This document shows, piece after piece, positions 25,797 through 34,885 of a stretch of 64,000 bases of DNA (position 1 is the first letter of the stretch; the number at the start of each line of letters is the position of its first letter). The notes under the pieces were generated by a model. That model was not told where the DNA came from and made no database searches. It was given only the letters and a program-made list of their open reading frames with translations. This DNA is from Eubacteriales bacterium (lineage in GTDB: Bacteria; Bacillota; Clostridia; Oscillospirales; CAG-382), in NCBI GenBank assembly GCA_028705495.1, contig JAQWDK010000006.1, positions 43,547 to 107,546 on the forward strand, given 5' to 3'. Position numbers and translations under genes: made by a program.

Positions 25797-27539
25797 TTAT
25801 TTTACTTGCAGTTGTGCAATAATGCCAAAATCAGATTCACTACCATTTTGATATGTGGTTACTGACACTCCAGAACCTTTCGTCCACACGCCTACTCCAA
25901 AACTAACATCGGTACAATCATGTAGAACAATTAGGTATTCACCTGGGGTAAGGTTAGAGTTGATCGAAAAGTTTTGCCAGCTGTTATCCTCAAAATCTAC
26001 AAATGCAGTTGTATAAACTGGGTTCTTTGATATAGTGGTTTCGTAATCTTCGTTCCATTTATAGACGGATAGATTTATTGTTCCTGTGTTGTCGTCAAAG
26101 CTTGGAAAGTAGAATTTTCCACCAGTGAACTCGCCTCCAGCGTTAAATTTAATTGCGACTGTAGAGTTTGGCTCGTTTAAGTTGATCCAAGAAAATTCTG
26201 CATTGCTGTATGTATCAAACAACCCTGTCATTGCAGGAAGCTTACCGTTTTCAATTGTTCCACCACTGATTGCAGGCATGTTAAACGGGATGCCTTCATC
26301 AGTTATACCAATTAGTTTATTGTGGGGTGGAACTTTTTCGTTGTCATATGTACCAAAACCGTAAAAATAGTTTTTTCGTATTTGGTGAGTGGAGTCCTCT
26401 AAAACTTTCGTATCTACAATAGAACAATCATAAAAAGCCATACCGCATGGATAGTCGTGATTGTCTAATGCGTCAAATATAACTCCTGTGCTTGACTCGT
26501 CGTATTTTGCGAAGTGACATCTGTAGAATGAGATTGAATCGACAAATTTGAAGTGAGCTGCGACCGAATTAGTTGTTGTATGAGTATCAAACCTGCAATC
26601 TATAAAAGTTGTCAACCATGTATCATTTGTTGCCGAATAATCACCATCTATAAAGAGACAAGTAGTGTTGTTAAGTGTTGTCACAGAACTTATAGATTCA
26701 AAACGATTGAAAATATTATAGTTTCCTGTTGGAGCCTGACCTCCCATTAAAACTAGTCCCTTTTCTGTAAATTGTATAATTTTTAAATTTGAAATTATAC
26801 AACCAGAAATTGCTGTAAGAGTTAATCCATTTTTTGCCTTAGAGCCTCCGTTGATATAAAGGCTTTGAATATAACAATCAGATATCCTACCTTTAACATC
26901 GATTACCGAATCCATTACTGCTGTTGCAATAATTTGTGTGGGTACATTTGTCCAAGTTGCGAACCCTCCTCCTTCACCAATAAGTTTTATGCCGTTTCTC
27001 GTTGAAAAGCCTTCACCTCCGTCACCGTTACCGATTACAATTGGACTTGAAACGGGATATGTTCCTCCCGGTAGAGAGACTGTTCCGCCGTAAATAGGTA
27101 ATGCATCTATAGCTGATTGGATTGCTAGATAATCGTCTCCGCTTCCATTTCCTTTAGCACCAAACCATTTAACATTAAGGCTATTTTCTTCATGTATGCG
27201 TATTAAACGCCCTACATCGGTGGAATTTATTTTTATTACAGTTCCACCATTATCAGGGGCAGTTGATTCGGGGTCCCAAAAGAATAAACCACCAGCTCCA
27301 TCGCCAACTTTATAATATCCCTTTAGAACTATGATACTATTTTCATTTACAGAAGGAACGCTACGCAGTTCAGACATCGTTTTTGCAGTTATTACTGTAC
27401 TATCGGTTATAGACGATAAACTACTCACTTCAGATCCATCCATTCCATCATTTAATTTTGTTGATGCGCAAGAAGATGCGAGAGCCGTAAGTAAAATTGT
27501 ACAAACTACAAATATACATGTGTAACTTGATTTCTTCAT
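25797..27539 (-). CDS. Pectate-lyase-superfamily (right-handed beta-helix) lipoprotein
   Basis: A 580-residue lipoprotein (lipobox LASSC). After a short linker comes a Pectate_lyase_3 type N-terminal strand set (VKWFGAKGNGSGDDYLAIQ, then GGTVSLPGGTYPVSSPIVIG) and a right-handed beta-helix with repeated I-x-N/L-x-I turns. The C-terminal 130 residues (FNAGGEFTGGKFYFPSFDD, VYKWNEDYETTISK, TPGEYLIVLHDC, VGVWTKG) form the same beta-sandwich as the protein at 25054. Start 27539 is chosen for AAAGGG six bases upstream. In the rhamnose context a lyase or hydrolase on rhamnogalacturonan-like polymer is likely, but the catalytic residues are not evident to me. Confidence 0.75.
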   Translation of the reverse strand: MKKSSYTCIFVVCTILLTALASSCASTKLNDGMDGSEVSSLSSITDSTVITAKTMSELRSVPSVNENSIIVLKGYYKVGDGAGGLFFWDPESTAPDNGGTVIKINSTDVGRLIRIHEENSLNVKWFGAKGNGSGDDYLAIQSAIDALPIYGGTVSLPGGTYPVSSPIVIGNGDGGEGFSTRNGIKLIGEGGGFATWTNVPTQIIATAVMDSVIDVKGRISDCYIQSLYINGGSKAKNGLTLTAISGCIISNLKIIQFTEKGLVLMGGQAPTGNYNIFNRFESISSVTTLNNTTCLFIDGDYSATNDTWLTTFIDCRFDTHTTTNSVAAHFKFVDSISFYRCHFAKYDESSTGVIFDALDNHDYPCGMAFYDCSIVDTKVLEDSTHQIRKNYFYGFGTYDNEKVPPHNKLIGITDEGIPFNMPAISGGTIENGKLPAMTGLFDTYSNAEFSWINLNEPNSTVAIKFNAGGEFTGGKFYFPSFDDNTGTINLSVYKWNEDYETTISKNPVYTTAFVDFEDNSWQNFSINSNLTPGEYLIVLHDCTDVSFGVGVWTKGSGVSVTTYQNGSESDFGIIAQLQVK

Positions 27540-27566
27540 ATGATTCCCTTTCTTCATGTACATTTA

Positions 27567-29081
27567 TTATTCTTCAATATAATGAGGTAAATTTGAAAAG
27601 GTTTCAATAGCTCGCTGCATTTCTGTTTTTGCTACTTCTTCTCTCGCTTCATACATAGAAACAAAATTTGGTTCTCCCATGTTAAGCATTGCTACAAGAA
27701 TTTCCGGGAGATTACCCCATCTGTATGCAAAACCCATATCAATGCTCTTAGTGCTTAAAATGATATCAAGCATAGATTCACTTTCGTTGTCGCGTGTGTT
27801 TCGATAACGAAGTATCTTCTCGTAATATGCCTTAGCGAGTGTGTTTTTTGACTCAGCTGCAAGAGCTTCAACGATCAATGCTGTATTTTTTTCATTTTTG
27901 TTAGAGCGTGGTATTGCAACCACAGTTGCTCCCCAAGCACCAAGGAGATGGTAATAATCCTCTTGATCCTCATCATACTTTGGTAGCGGTAATAAGCCGA
28001 AATCGACCAAAGAGTCTCTCATTTCAGGGACATGCAACATACCTTCAGCGTAAAAAAGCATACGACCTGTTGTAAAAGCATCTACGATATATTCAACTGG
28101 CGATTCTTTAAAGCCTGGAATGTTCGCATAATAGTTCGCGCTCATGAAAACCTGTTTATCGTTCATGATGTTATAAATCTTAGTAAATGCTGATATGTTC
28201 TTATCATTCATAAACGAAATCTGAGGATTGCCAGATTTGTCAAGTTCAAATGACCTACCGCCTGTATTATAGAACAGATTATACATTGTATCGTTTTGAC
28301 CGCCAATTCCGAATGTATCCTTTATATCGATAACCGAATCACCGTTGTCTTTGTAAATTCCTTTTGCCATCTCTTCAAACTTGTCAAGCGTCCATTTTCC
28401 ACTTTTAACAAGATCATAAGGATTATCAAGACCACCATCTTTGACCATTTGTTTATTAAATAAAATTACAGGTAATGTGTCGTTGATTTGAATTGATATA
28501 TCTCCTATAGCATAAAACGTTCTGTTTGCAAGAGATAGGTTATCAAGAGCTTTTTCATCCCACCAAGGCGCTTGTAAATTGATATGTGGCAGTTCCGATA
28601 AGTCGTAAAAAGCACCCTCAGAAGCTAAAGAAACTGCATCATAAAGTGAAGAATAAACAACATCAAAGAGACCTTGCTCGCTTAATGCTTCTTCTCTAAT
28701 AGCAGTAAGCATCTGACCGCCGTTTCTTTCACCACCAACCGCATAGGACTCAAGCTTTACTTTATATTTTTCTTGTATGTAATTATTTCTTGCTTCGAGA
28801 GCATCATTTATGATATCGCTGTTTTTTTCGTGTTGTTCAAAATCCCATGTTTCGAAAATGCCATGTTCGTGATTTCTGATAAGAAAAGTGACAGTAAACT
28901 CATTGTTAAAATCAGTATCGGGCACATCAGCTACATATCTGCTTTCCTCATTTGATGTTTCTGATGTGGAATTTATGCTCTCATCCGTTATTGAAGCTGT
29001 CCCTCCACCATTACATGAAACAAGTGGAAATAGAAGAAAAATAGTTAAGATGATTGCAACGGTGATTTTGATGTTTTTCAT
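27567..29081 (-). CDS. Extracellular solute-binding lipoprotein, family 1
   Basis: A 504-residue sugar-type binding protein with lipobox VSC. Domain hallmarks of family 1 sugar binders are NRTFYAIGDISIQINDT, ILFNKQMVKD, YDLVKSGKWTLDKFEEMA and LLPLPKYDEDQEDYYHL. Start 29081 is preferred because GAAAGGACAG precedes it and it opens directly with a lipoprotein signal; the longer frame from 29144 adds a polar leader. It is the first gene of the minus-strand run that ends in rhaD. No permease genes follow, so it must share a transporter encoded elsewhere. It is a paralogue of the protein at 31381. Confidence 0.8.
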   Translation of the reverse strand: MKNIKITVAIILTIFLLFPLVSCNGGGTASITDESINSTSETSNEESRYVADVPDTDFNNEFTVTFLIRNHEHGIFETWDFEQHEKNSDIINDALEARNNYIQEKYKVKLESYAVGGERNGGQMLTAIREEALSEQGLFDVVYSSLYDAVSLASEGAFYDLSELPHINLQAPWWDEKALDNLSLANRTFYAIGDISIQINDTLPVILFNKQMVKDGGLDNPYDLVKSGKWTLDKFEEMAKGIYKDNGDSVIDIKDTFGIGGQNDTMYNLFYNTGGRSFELDKSGNPQISFMNDKNISAFTKIYNIMNDKQVFMSANYYANIPGFKESPVEYIVDAFTTGRMLFYAEGMLHVPEMRDSLVDFGLLPLPKYDEDQEDYYHLLGAWGATVVAIPRSNKNEKNTALIVEALAAESKNTLAKAYYEKILRYRNTRDNESESMLDIILSTKSIDMGFAYRWGNLPEILVAMLNMGEPNFVSMYEAREEVAKTEMQRAIETFSNLPHYIEE

Positions 29082-29373
29082 TGCTTGCAACTGTCCTTTC
29101 GTTTTTTTGCTTGAATTTTTACTATCGTGCCTTCCCTTTATCAAACATAGTTAAATTAGTTTGATTTATTTCTATTATACTTGTTTCTCTGTTATTAACA
29201 ATGGCTTTTCTTTGTATAGAACTTATCCTAATTTGCTTTTATGTTGTTTTTCAGCTCAATTAGAGTAAAGCAATGTACAATTATGATAATTTTTGTTATA
29301 ATCTAAATGAATTGACAGTTGCAGAGCATAAACAGATAAACGGCGAACAGATTATGAATCTACGGAGAAGAAG

Positions 29374-30249
29374 ATGAAATCACTTAACCCAACAGGAAAA
29401 AAATTTGAATTTGAAAAAGAATTCATTAAATCACCAGAAGCAATCGGCCCCCTTGTGCTTCACCAATTAGGTGAACTTTTTTGCGAGCCTGGATATCAAT
29501 GTGAACCCCACAACCAATGGTGCCATGAAATCAGTTATGTTGTTTCTGGTGAAGGTATTTCTATTATAGACGGAATAGAAATACCTGTGAAACAAGGTGA
29601 TGTGTTTCTAACCCCCATAAATTGTTTTCATATTGTTAAAGCTACAAGCGAGTTCAGATACCTGTTTATCGGATTTGATTTTAGTCTTTCTGCAGGTGAG
29701 GAATATAATTCTTTAAGAGCATTCTACAAAACCTCTCCAACGAATATAATCAAAGGTAAACAAGAGGTTGTTTCTACATTTAATAAATGTCTTGATGAAT
29801 ATTATAACTCGCTGCCAAATCACAAACTAATGATCCAATCTTACATGATGCAGTTATTAATTCATGTAGCCCGTCTATTTACAGTAACAAAAAATATACG
29901 ATATCTCGCTGATAATACAGTAAATTATGTGGGACTGTCTTTATATTCTGTTATTTTATTTATCGACACTAATATACATACAATCAGAGACGTAAATACA
30001 ATCGCAAAAAGTTTGGGATATAACCCTTGTTATTTATCGCATATTTTCAAAAAGCAAATGGGAGTTACTTTACAACAATACCTTTGTAACAAGAGAGTTG
30101 AAGAAAGCATTAGATTAATTAAACAAAATGGTATTTCTATATCTGAGGCGTCTTATCTATTAGGATTTTCAACACCTCAAGCATACAGCCGCGCATTTAA
30201 ACGCGTCAAGGGTATGAGCCCATCAAAGTTTTTAGAATCTCAAACATAA
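29374..30249 (+). CDS. AraC-family transcriptional regulator
   Basis: A 291-residue activator: N-terminal cupin-like sensor (CHEISYVVSGEGISIIDG, VKQGDVFLTPINCFH) and C-terminal double helix-turn-helix of AraC type (SLGYNPCYLSHIFKKQMG, then SEASYLLGFSTPQAYSRAF and KGMSPSKFLES). It is divergent from the binding-protein gene and lies between the two arms of the rhamnose island, so it very likely senses L-rhamnose or a rhamno-oligosaccharide and turns on the minus-strand genes. It begins behind CGGAGAAGAAG. A promoter-like TATAAT is at 29297-29302. Confidence 0.88.
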   Translation: MKSLNPTGKKFEFEKEFIKSPEAIGPLVLHQLGELFCEPGYQCEPHNQWCHEISYVVSGEGISIIDGIEIPVKQGDVFLTPINCFHIVKATSEFRYLFIGFDFSLSAGEEYNSLRAFYKTSPTNIIKGKQEVVSTFNKCLDEYYNSLPNHKLMIQSYMMQLLIHVARLFTVTKNIRYLADNTVNYVGLSLYSVILFIDTNIHTIRDVNTIAKSLGYNPCYLSHIFKKQMGVTLQQYLCNKRVEESIRLIKQNGISISEASYLLGFSTPQAYSRAFKRVKGMSPSKFLESQT

Positions 30250-30281
30250 AAAAAGCAGGTTTTATCCTGCTTTATCTTTTT
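30249..30281. terminator. Bidirectional terminator after the AraC regulator
   Basis: AAAGCAGG and CCTGCTTT form a stem with a six-base loop; A-runs on the left and T-runs on the right let it serve both the plus-strand regulator and the minus-strand gene ending at 30288. Confidence 0.8.
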
Positions 30282-30287
30282 ATATTT

Positions 30288-31379
30288 CTATATTCTATTA
30301 ACCTCAAACACGAACAATTTTACATCCTCTTTATTAATAGAACAAATCACATACATTTTATCATCGACGATAATAGAATGTGGATATCCATATGTCCCCC
30401 CTTTGAATGAGCCGGGATATTTTAGGGGTATTAATTCATCAGAAATTACATACTCATGGTCAAAAACATAACCATCATTTGATGTAAGGATTGATAAAAT
30501 GCCCCTATCTGCTTTAATTCCTTGACGTAAAGGGTTGTGAATAAGATATATTTTATTGTTTGGAAGTTTTCCTGTGTGGAACTTTGAATTACAGTCGCTT
30601 ATATTTGTTTCAATGACTTCACTCCATGTCTCGCCATAATCAGAACTAGTACTCGAGTATAGAACATGTTTATTTGATCTTAATAAGACGTTGATTTTTT
30701 TATCATAGGATTCATAAATAGACCCTTCGCAAATAGAAGTATCATCGTTATTGCATCTAACTGTTGTTATCATAAATGAATCATCATAAAAATCTTCTGT
30801 GATTTTTATAGACGGTAGTGTTGTCCATGTCCAACCACTTCGCCCAGATAAGTCAAATGTGTATGGGAAACTTATATTGCCGGAAATGATAAGACGTTTG
30901 CTAACTTCGAGGGGAGGATAGTTGGGGACAATTTTTAATCCGGTTTGAGTAAGGTTGACCCAATTGCCGTTTTCATAGCAACAATAATACAACATTGTGT
31001 TTTTGTGAGGAGACGGAATTTGCAATTCAGTCCCTTTATATTCGTAAGAACCTATATATGCTAATAAATTTCCATCATATTCATAGAAACCACCTGCTGT
31101 TAAGATGCATTGTGGAGATATTTGATCATAAGATGCCAAAATTTGGGGCTCAGACCATTCTATGGCATCTTTAGATTTGCTATACATTACACTTTGACCC
31201 GGTGAATCTTCGTCTTTTAATCCCACTGACCACATAGCAAAAAACGAACCATTATGATAAGCAATAAAAGGATGGTGTGAATATTTGTAGTCGTTCGAAT
31301 CTGAGTTAAAAATAACATAAGATTCAACTTCTAAAAGGCATTCTACGTTTTCAACTTTCCTTGTTATTTTTCTAATCAT
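30288..31379 (-). CDS. Beta-propeller protein with Asp-box repeats (sialidase-like fold)
   Basis: A 363-residue protein without signal peptide. Two clear Asp-box turns (SKDAIEWSEP and SSDYGETWSEV) and repeating blades point to a BNR-type propeller as in sialidases, rhamnosidases of GH145 and glycoside lyases. Other blade motifs are HHPFIAYHNGSFFAMWS and FKGGTYGYPHSII. In this island an exo-acting enzyme on rhamnose-containing oligosaccharide is plausible; I cannot tell the family or see the catalytic set. Its start is only one base from the stop of the upstream binding-protein gene, so the two are coupled. Confidence 0.65.
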   Translation of the reverse strand: MIRKITRKVENVECLLEVESYVIFNSDSNDYKYSHHPFIAYHNGSFFAMWSVGLKDEDSPGQSVMYSKSKDAIEWSEPQILASYDQISPQCILTAGGFYEYDGNLLAYIGSYEYKGTELQIPSPHKNTMLYYCCYENGNWVNLTQTGLKIVPNYPPLEVSKRLIISGNISFPYTFDLSGRSGWTWTTLPSIKITEDFYDDSFMITTVRCNNDDTSICEGSIYESYDKKINVLLRSNKHVLYSSTSSDYGETWSEVIETNISDCNSKFHTGKLPNNKIYLIHNPLRQGIKADRGILSILTSNDGYVFDHEYVISDELIPLKYPGSFKGGTYGYPHSIIVDDKMYVICSINKEDVKLFVFEVNRI

Positions 31380-31380
31380 A

Positions 31381-32838
31381 TTAATCTATTCCAAGAGCCT
31401 TGTTATAAAGATCGTCATAGAATTTTTGAGTTGATTCAAGAATTGCTTCTGAGCGAGATGCAACTGTATTAGAGCCACTTTGGAGTATTGTTTGCAAAAA
31501 CCCTCCTACATTCCCCTGATTGTCGATATTAAAACCTATATTGTAAACAGATGACTCTATTATAATATCGAGCATTCTCTGTGAGTCTTGATCTCTTAGA
31601 CTACGGTTATAAAGGATAGTATCAACAAATGCTGGGCGCATTTTAAAATACGAAGCTGCTGACATAGCTTCCATTATTAAGGCTGTACGCTCGATCGATT
31701 CAGCGGTGGCGTTAACAGGGATACCCAATAAGCCCGCTCCAACAATAGAATAGTAATTTTCTTGTTCTTCATCATATTTTGGCAATGGTAGAATTCCAAT
31801 ATCAAATTCGATTTCGTTTAATATAGAATAATGTGTAGAATTGAAAACTAACATTAAGGCATTACCGTTTACGAAAATATCATATTTATCATCGTTATAA
31901 TCTACCATTTTTATGCTCTTGTCAGCTATTGCACCAAGTAAGCTATCTGCTAAAGAATTCATCTTTGAATCATTAAATTTTACGGCTGGTTTTCCGTTAT
32001 TGTTTGTTACAGGAAAAACCCCGCTCGAATACATAACTGCTTGCGACAGTGCAGAAGGTAATATCACTCCCCATCTATCATCGTCATCATCTATGCTATT
32101 ACCATTCGTGTCGTTTTGTACACCCTTTAGAACGCTGAGCATCTCGTCGATGGTCCATTTATCATCATAAACCAATTCGTACAAATTGGGTTTTTGAAGT
32201 TCTTCAAGCATTTTTTTATTAAATACAATACATTGGAATGAATGATTTGAAATAGTGATATCATTAACGACAAAATAAGATTTATCTCCGAGTTCTAGTG
32301 CTTCATTTACATCTGAATTCCACCAAGGCATATTATAGTCAACATAAGGCAAATTCTTAAGATCATAAAGTAAACTATCCGTCATAAGGGAAGCAACTCC
32401 AACACTTGCATGTGGGGTGACAAGATCAATGTCGTTCCCGTTCGACTGTATGTATGTTCTTAATTGTATAGATACATCACCACCTGGCTCTCCACCTTCA
32501 AGAGCTTTTATATTGATATTATATTTTTCTTTAAGAAGCTGGTTGCGTTCGTAAGCAGCGTCATTCAGAAGCTCTGATTGAAGCTCATCTGCTTGTACAT
32601 AAACAGCACAATATTCATTATTAAAACGCAGTGGCATGAATACTGTGAAGTTGTATTCATCAAAGTCTTTATCTGGAAGGGTTTCTAAATAATCATTTAG
32701 ATTTAATGCTTTACTTTCTTCCTGAGAAGAAATGTTTTGTGAAGCACCGTTTGAACCATCGCCAGGATTGCTGACACAGCTAGATAGAACAATTGAGACG
32801 ATAACAAATACAAGAACATAGAATTTCGCTTTTTTCAT
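31381..32838 (-). CDS. Extracellular solute-binding lipoprotein, second paralogue
   Basis: A 485-residue lipoprotein (lipobox LSSC) related to the binding protein at 27567: MPWWNSDVNEALELGDKSY, CIVFNKKMLEEL, WTIDEMLSVLKG and LPLPKYDEEQENYY all recur there. It contains a D-rich loop (NSIDDDDDRWG) that looks like a calcium site. It is followed by the propeller gene and preceded by IS debris, with ribosome site GGAGG. Again no membrane permease is present nearby, so it is an orphan binding protein. Confidence 0.8.
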   Translation of the reverse strand: MKKAKFYVLVFVIVSIVLSSCVSNPGDGSNGASQNISSQEESKALNLNDYLETLPDKDFDEYNFTVFMPLRFNNEYCAVYVQADELQSELLNDAAYERNQLLKEKYNINIKALEGGEPGGDVSIQLRTYIQSNGNDIDLVTPHASVGVASLMTDSLLYDLKNLPYVDYNMPWWNSDVNEALELGDKSYFVVNDITISNHSFQCIVFNKKMLEELQKPNLYELVYDDKWTIDEMLSVLKGVQNDTNGNSIDDDDDRWGVILPSALSQAVMYSSGVFPVTNNNGKPAVKFNDSKMNSLADSLLGAIADKSIKMVDYNDDKYDIFVNGNALMLVFNSTHYSILNEIEFDIGILPLPKYDEEQENYYSIVGAGLLGIPVNATAESIERTALIMEAMSAASYFKMRPAFVDTILYNRSLRDQDSQRMLDIIIESSVYNIGFNIDNQGNVGGFLQTILQSGSNTVASRSEAILESTQKFYDDLYNKALGID

Positions 32839-32948
32839 TACTAGTCCTCCAATATTTAATAATAGGCTATATCTGTTTCTACTTTAACAAATATAATGAT
32901 ACTTGTAAACTACCAGAATTCATTTAAGAGTTATCTTTATTTGCTATT

Positions 32949-33630
32949 TATGGACTTGTCAAGAAGTGGGTAGTCGAAAAACACCCAAAAATGGTAACAG
33001 CATATTATTAGATTCTCTGAGCCGGTGTGCAGATCTTTATGCAGCCACTTTGGACAATAGTTTCCAGTATATAGCCGGAGGCAACCCATCGGGATTAAAC
33101 CTTAGTGTTGTAATATCCGAAAATATATCTGAATATCACGCTTTTTACCTCTTCACGTGACATCCGGTAGGTGGGCAGCTGGTATAGCTTTTCCTTTTTT
33201 AATGTGGCAAAAAAGCTCTTCATTCGGGCGTTATCATAACAATTTTTCGCTGTATTTCAGCACGAATATGTGACGCTCCGATGTTTTTACTTCCTCCGGT
33301 CTTTTGTAAAAAAACCTAAGGCATCTTTTAGAATATCATTTGCTCGTTGTAGTTCGGCAATCTCACGTTATAGCTGACTGTTACGCACTCGAAGCTCATC
33401 ATCGTTAAGTGTCGGTTTTGCTGCTTACGCGACTGCTTTTCGATTCTTTCGCCACTCAGCAATGGTGTAATACGGCATACCTAGTTGTGAAGCTGCCTTT
33501 TTTACCCCGATCTCATCGGATAGCTTCAATGCTTCCTGCTTGAATTCTTTACTGTACTTCATTTCTTGCACCTCTTCTGATGTAATTCTATCAGATTTTT
33601 GGGTGCTGGTCGACTCTACTTAAAGTATAA
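32949..33630 (-). mobile_element. IS3-family insertion sequence remnant
   Basis: On the minus strand an OrfA start (MKYSKEFKQEALKLSDEIG, KAASQLGMPYYTIAEW) spans about 33420-33561, followed by a broken leucine-zipper part (REIAELQRANDILKDALGFF). Then the last part of an OrfB integrase is seen (DNARMKSFFATLKKEKLY, EEVKSVIFRYIFGYYN) near 33120-33240. Most of OrfB is deleted. The ends share the inverted motif TTTTTGGGTG(T/C)T followed by TCGACT (near 32990 and 33596). Total length is about half a normal IS3 element, so it is dead. Confidence 0.75.
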
Positions 33631-33719
33631 CACTCCAACTCATTATACCATATTTGGTTACAGACTTCTCTTTCTATTGGGGCATATCATTTTAGCACAT
33701 ACACAAAATAAGTTCTCCA

Positions 33720-33905
33720 TTATGTAGTAGCAGATTTTAAATATACAAAGGATTGTGGCGGATACATTATTCCATATTCACACAGCTTTTTACGTTGCTC
33801 ATAGGCTTCCACGTTTCGCAACCTATAGGTAACAGCTTTTTTCTTGCCTTTGTAGTAGGTTCGGAAAAATGCATATGAAATGCCTGCAAAGATTGAAAAT
33901 TAAAC
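33720..33905 (-). pseudogene. C-terminal remnant of an unidentified protein
   Basis: A minus-strand frame of about 60 codons (ISYAFFRTYYKGKKKAVTYR, LCEYGIMYPPQSFVYLK) ends in TAA but has no start codon with a ribosome site. The residue pattern looks like genuine protein. I do not recognise it. Confidence 0.35.
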
Positions 33906-33945
33906 TTCTATTTTTCAATGGACCTGTAATAACGGAGGTTTTGTA

Positions 33946-33999
33946 ATGGCTGACAATAAAACAATACATTTTATACCTCCATTACCTCCAAAGCGATAA
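33946..33999 (+). pseudogene. Possible N-terminal stump of a serine recombinase
   Basis: Seventeen codons, MADNKTIHFIPPLPPKR, follow GGAGG with good spacing. Many large serine recombinases open with a short lead of this kind (a few polar residues, then VIPP) before the catalytic domain. The frame stops at once and repeat copy B begins 10 bases later. This is a weak call. Confidence 0.3.
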
Positions 34000-34009
34000 A
34001 TGCAATCAA

Positions 34010-34142
34010 GCATTGTCCTTTTTGTCCCATAGGACTGTATATAAAAAACAGGCTCAATGTAAGAGAGGAGTTCTCTGGCACCGAGCCTTATGGTTATATA
34101 ATATTAAAAACCAATAATTTAACGATACTATAATTTAACGAT
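34010..34142 (+). repeat. Structured repeat, copy B (right of rhamnose island)
   Basis: Partner of 18505-18635. Here AGGCTC (34051-34056) and GAGCCT pair perfectly around an inner AGAGA/TCTCT stem, so the repeat can fold as DNA or RNA. The doubled TAATTTAACGAT lies at its right end. Confidence 0.8.
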
Positions 34143-34513
34143 TGAAAAATGCTATATTTCAACTGTATAAACCAATATTAGTTATTTTTTCGGTGATAGC
34201 TATCAAAAACGCTAACAGGGGGGGACTTGAACCACCGTTTTAACCCGTTTTACAGCCGTTTTTAGGGCAAAAAAGGGAATTACCGCTCTTGAAATTGTAT
34301 CAAGAACGGTAACAGATATGGCATACCTACTGTTACTTGATACAATGCACCATGTTTTTGGAGTGTGGTGTATTATGTTTGGTAACGGTTTTCTGCATAG
34401 TGCCCCCAAGGACAATGGGGACAGAAAGGACAAAATAGTAATTTATAAAATTATCATAAGTATCTACTTCGCACTTTATCGATGGTTTATAAATATTAAA
34501 CAGCTAATACTTA
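34143..34513. other. Non-coding stretch with alternative hairpins and a T-arm-like motif
   Basis: No gene is supported. TTACCG-c-TCTTGA (34280-34292) pairs with TCAAGA-a-CGGTAA (34300-34312). A competing pairing joins TTGTATCAAG (34295-34304) with CTTGATACAA (34336-34345) and TAACAG (34310-34315) with CTGTTA (34330-34335). On the minus strand GGTTCAAGTCC (about 34218-34230) resembles a tRNA T-arm, but no tRNA can be folded. Confidence 0.5.
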
Positions 34514-34873
34514 TCATAGTCTATTGCCGCATTTGCCACAAAAGCGCGCGCCGGAAACAACACCGGAGCCGCATTTCGTGCAGAACTTTACCTGTGTGGC
34601 AGTTTGGTATATCAGCGGCAAATCTTCATTTGGTGCGACATCGGACAGAAACAGCCAGTCGATGTCCTCGCCGTCCTCGCATAAGCCGATGGCTCCGGCG
34701 GGCGAAACCACATAAAAGCTGTCCTCATCGATCTGGTTTTCACTGTCGCTTGTCTCGGCAAGCACCAGCAAGCCTTTTACATCGTATCTATCATCGGCAG
34801 TGGCAAAGCTCCAACTCTTGCAGCGTGTGGCGGCAAACTCTGCCGCCTCGAGCAGGGTGGTAAATTGTTTCAT
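34514..34873 (-). CDS. Small protein with C-terminal zinc ribbon
   Basis: A 119-residue soluble protein. The N-terminal 85 residues (LEAAEFAATRCKSWSFATA, DVKGLLVLAETSD, EDIDWLFLSDVAPN) are an alpha/beta domain I cannot name. The end is a zinc ribbon with two CxxC knuckles: FCTKCGSG and FCGKCGNRL. It is preceded by AAGGAGG and lies 12 bp after the larger zinc-ribbon membrane protein, so they are probably co-transcribed. The shared ribbon type suggests that the two act together. Confidence 0.65.
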   Translation of the reverse strand: MKQFTTLLEAAEFAATRCKSWSFATADDRYDVKGLLVLAETSDSENQIDEDSFYVVSPAGAIGLCEDGEDIDWLFLSDVAPNEDLPLIYQTATQVKFCTKCGSGVVSGARFCGKCGNRL

Positions 34874-34885
34874 TTCAAAGCCTCC

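Noticed and set aside
34204..34240. A tRNA gene on the minus strand
   Set aside because: Only a T-arm-like piece is seen; the T-stem has a mismatch and no D, anticodon or acceptor arms can be built.
34318..34863. Plus-strand frame of 181 codons
   Set aside because: It runs antisense through the small zinc-ribbon gene and begins in the hairpin stretch; composition is not protein-like.
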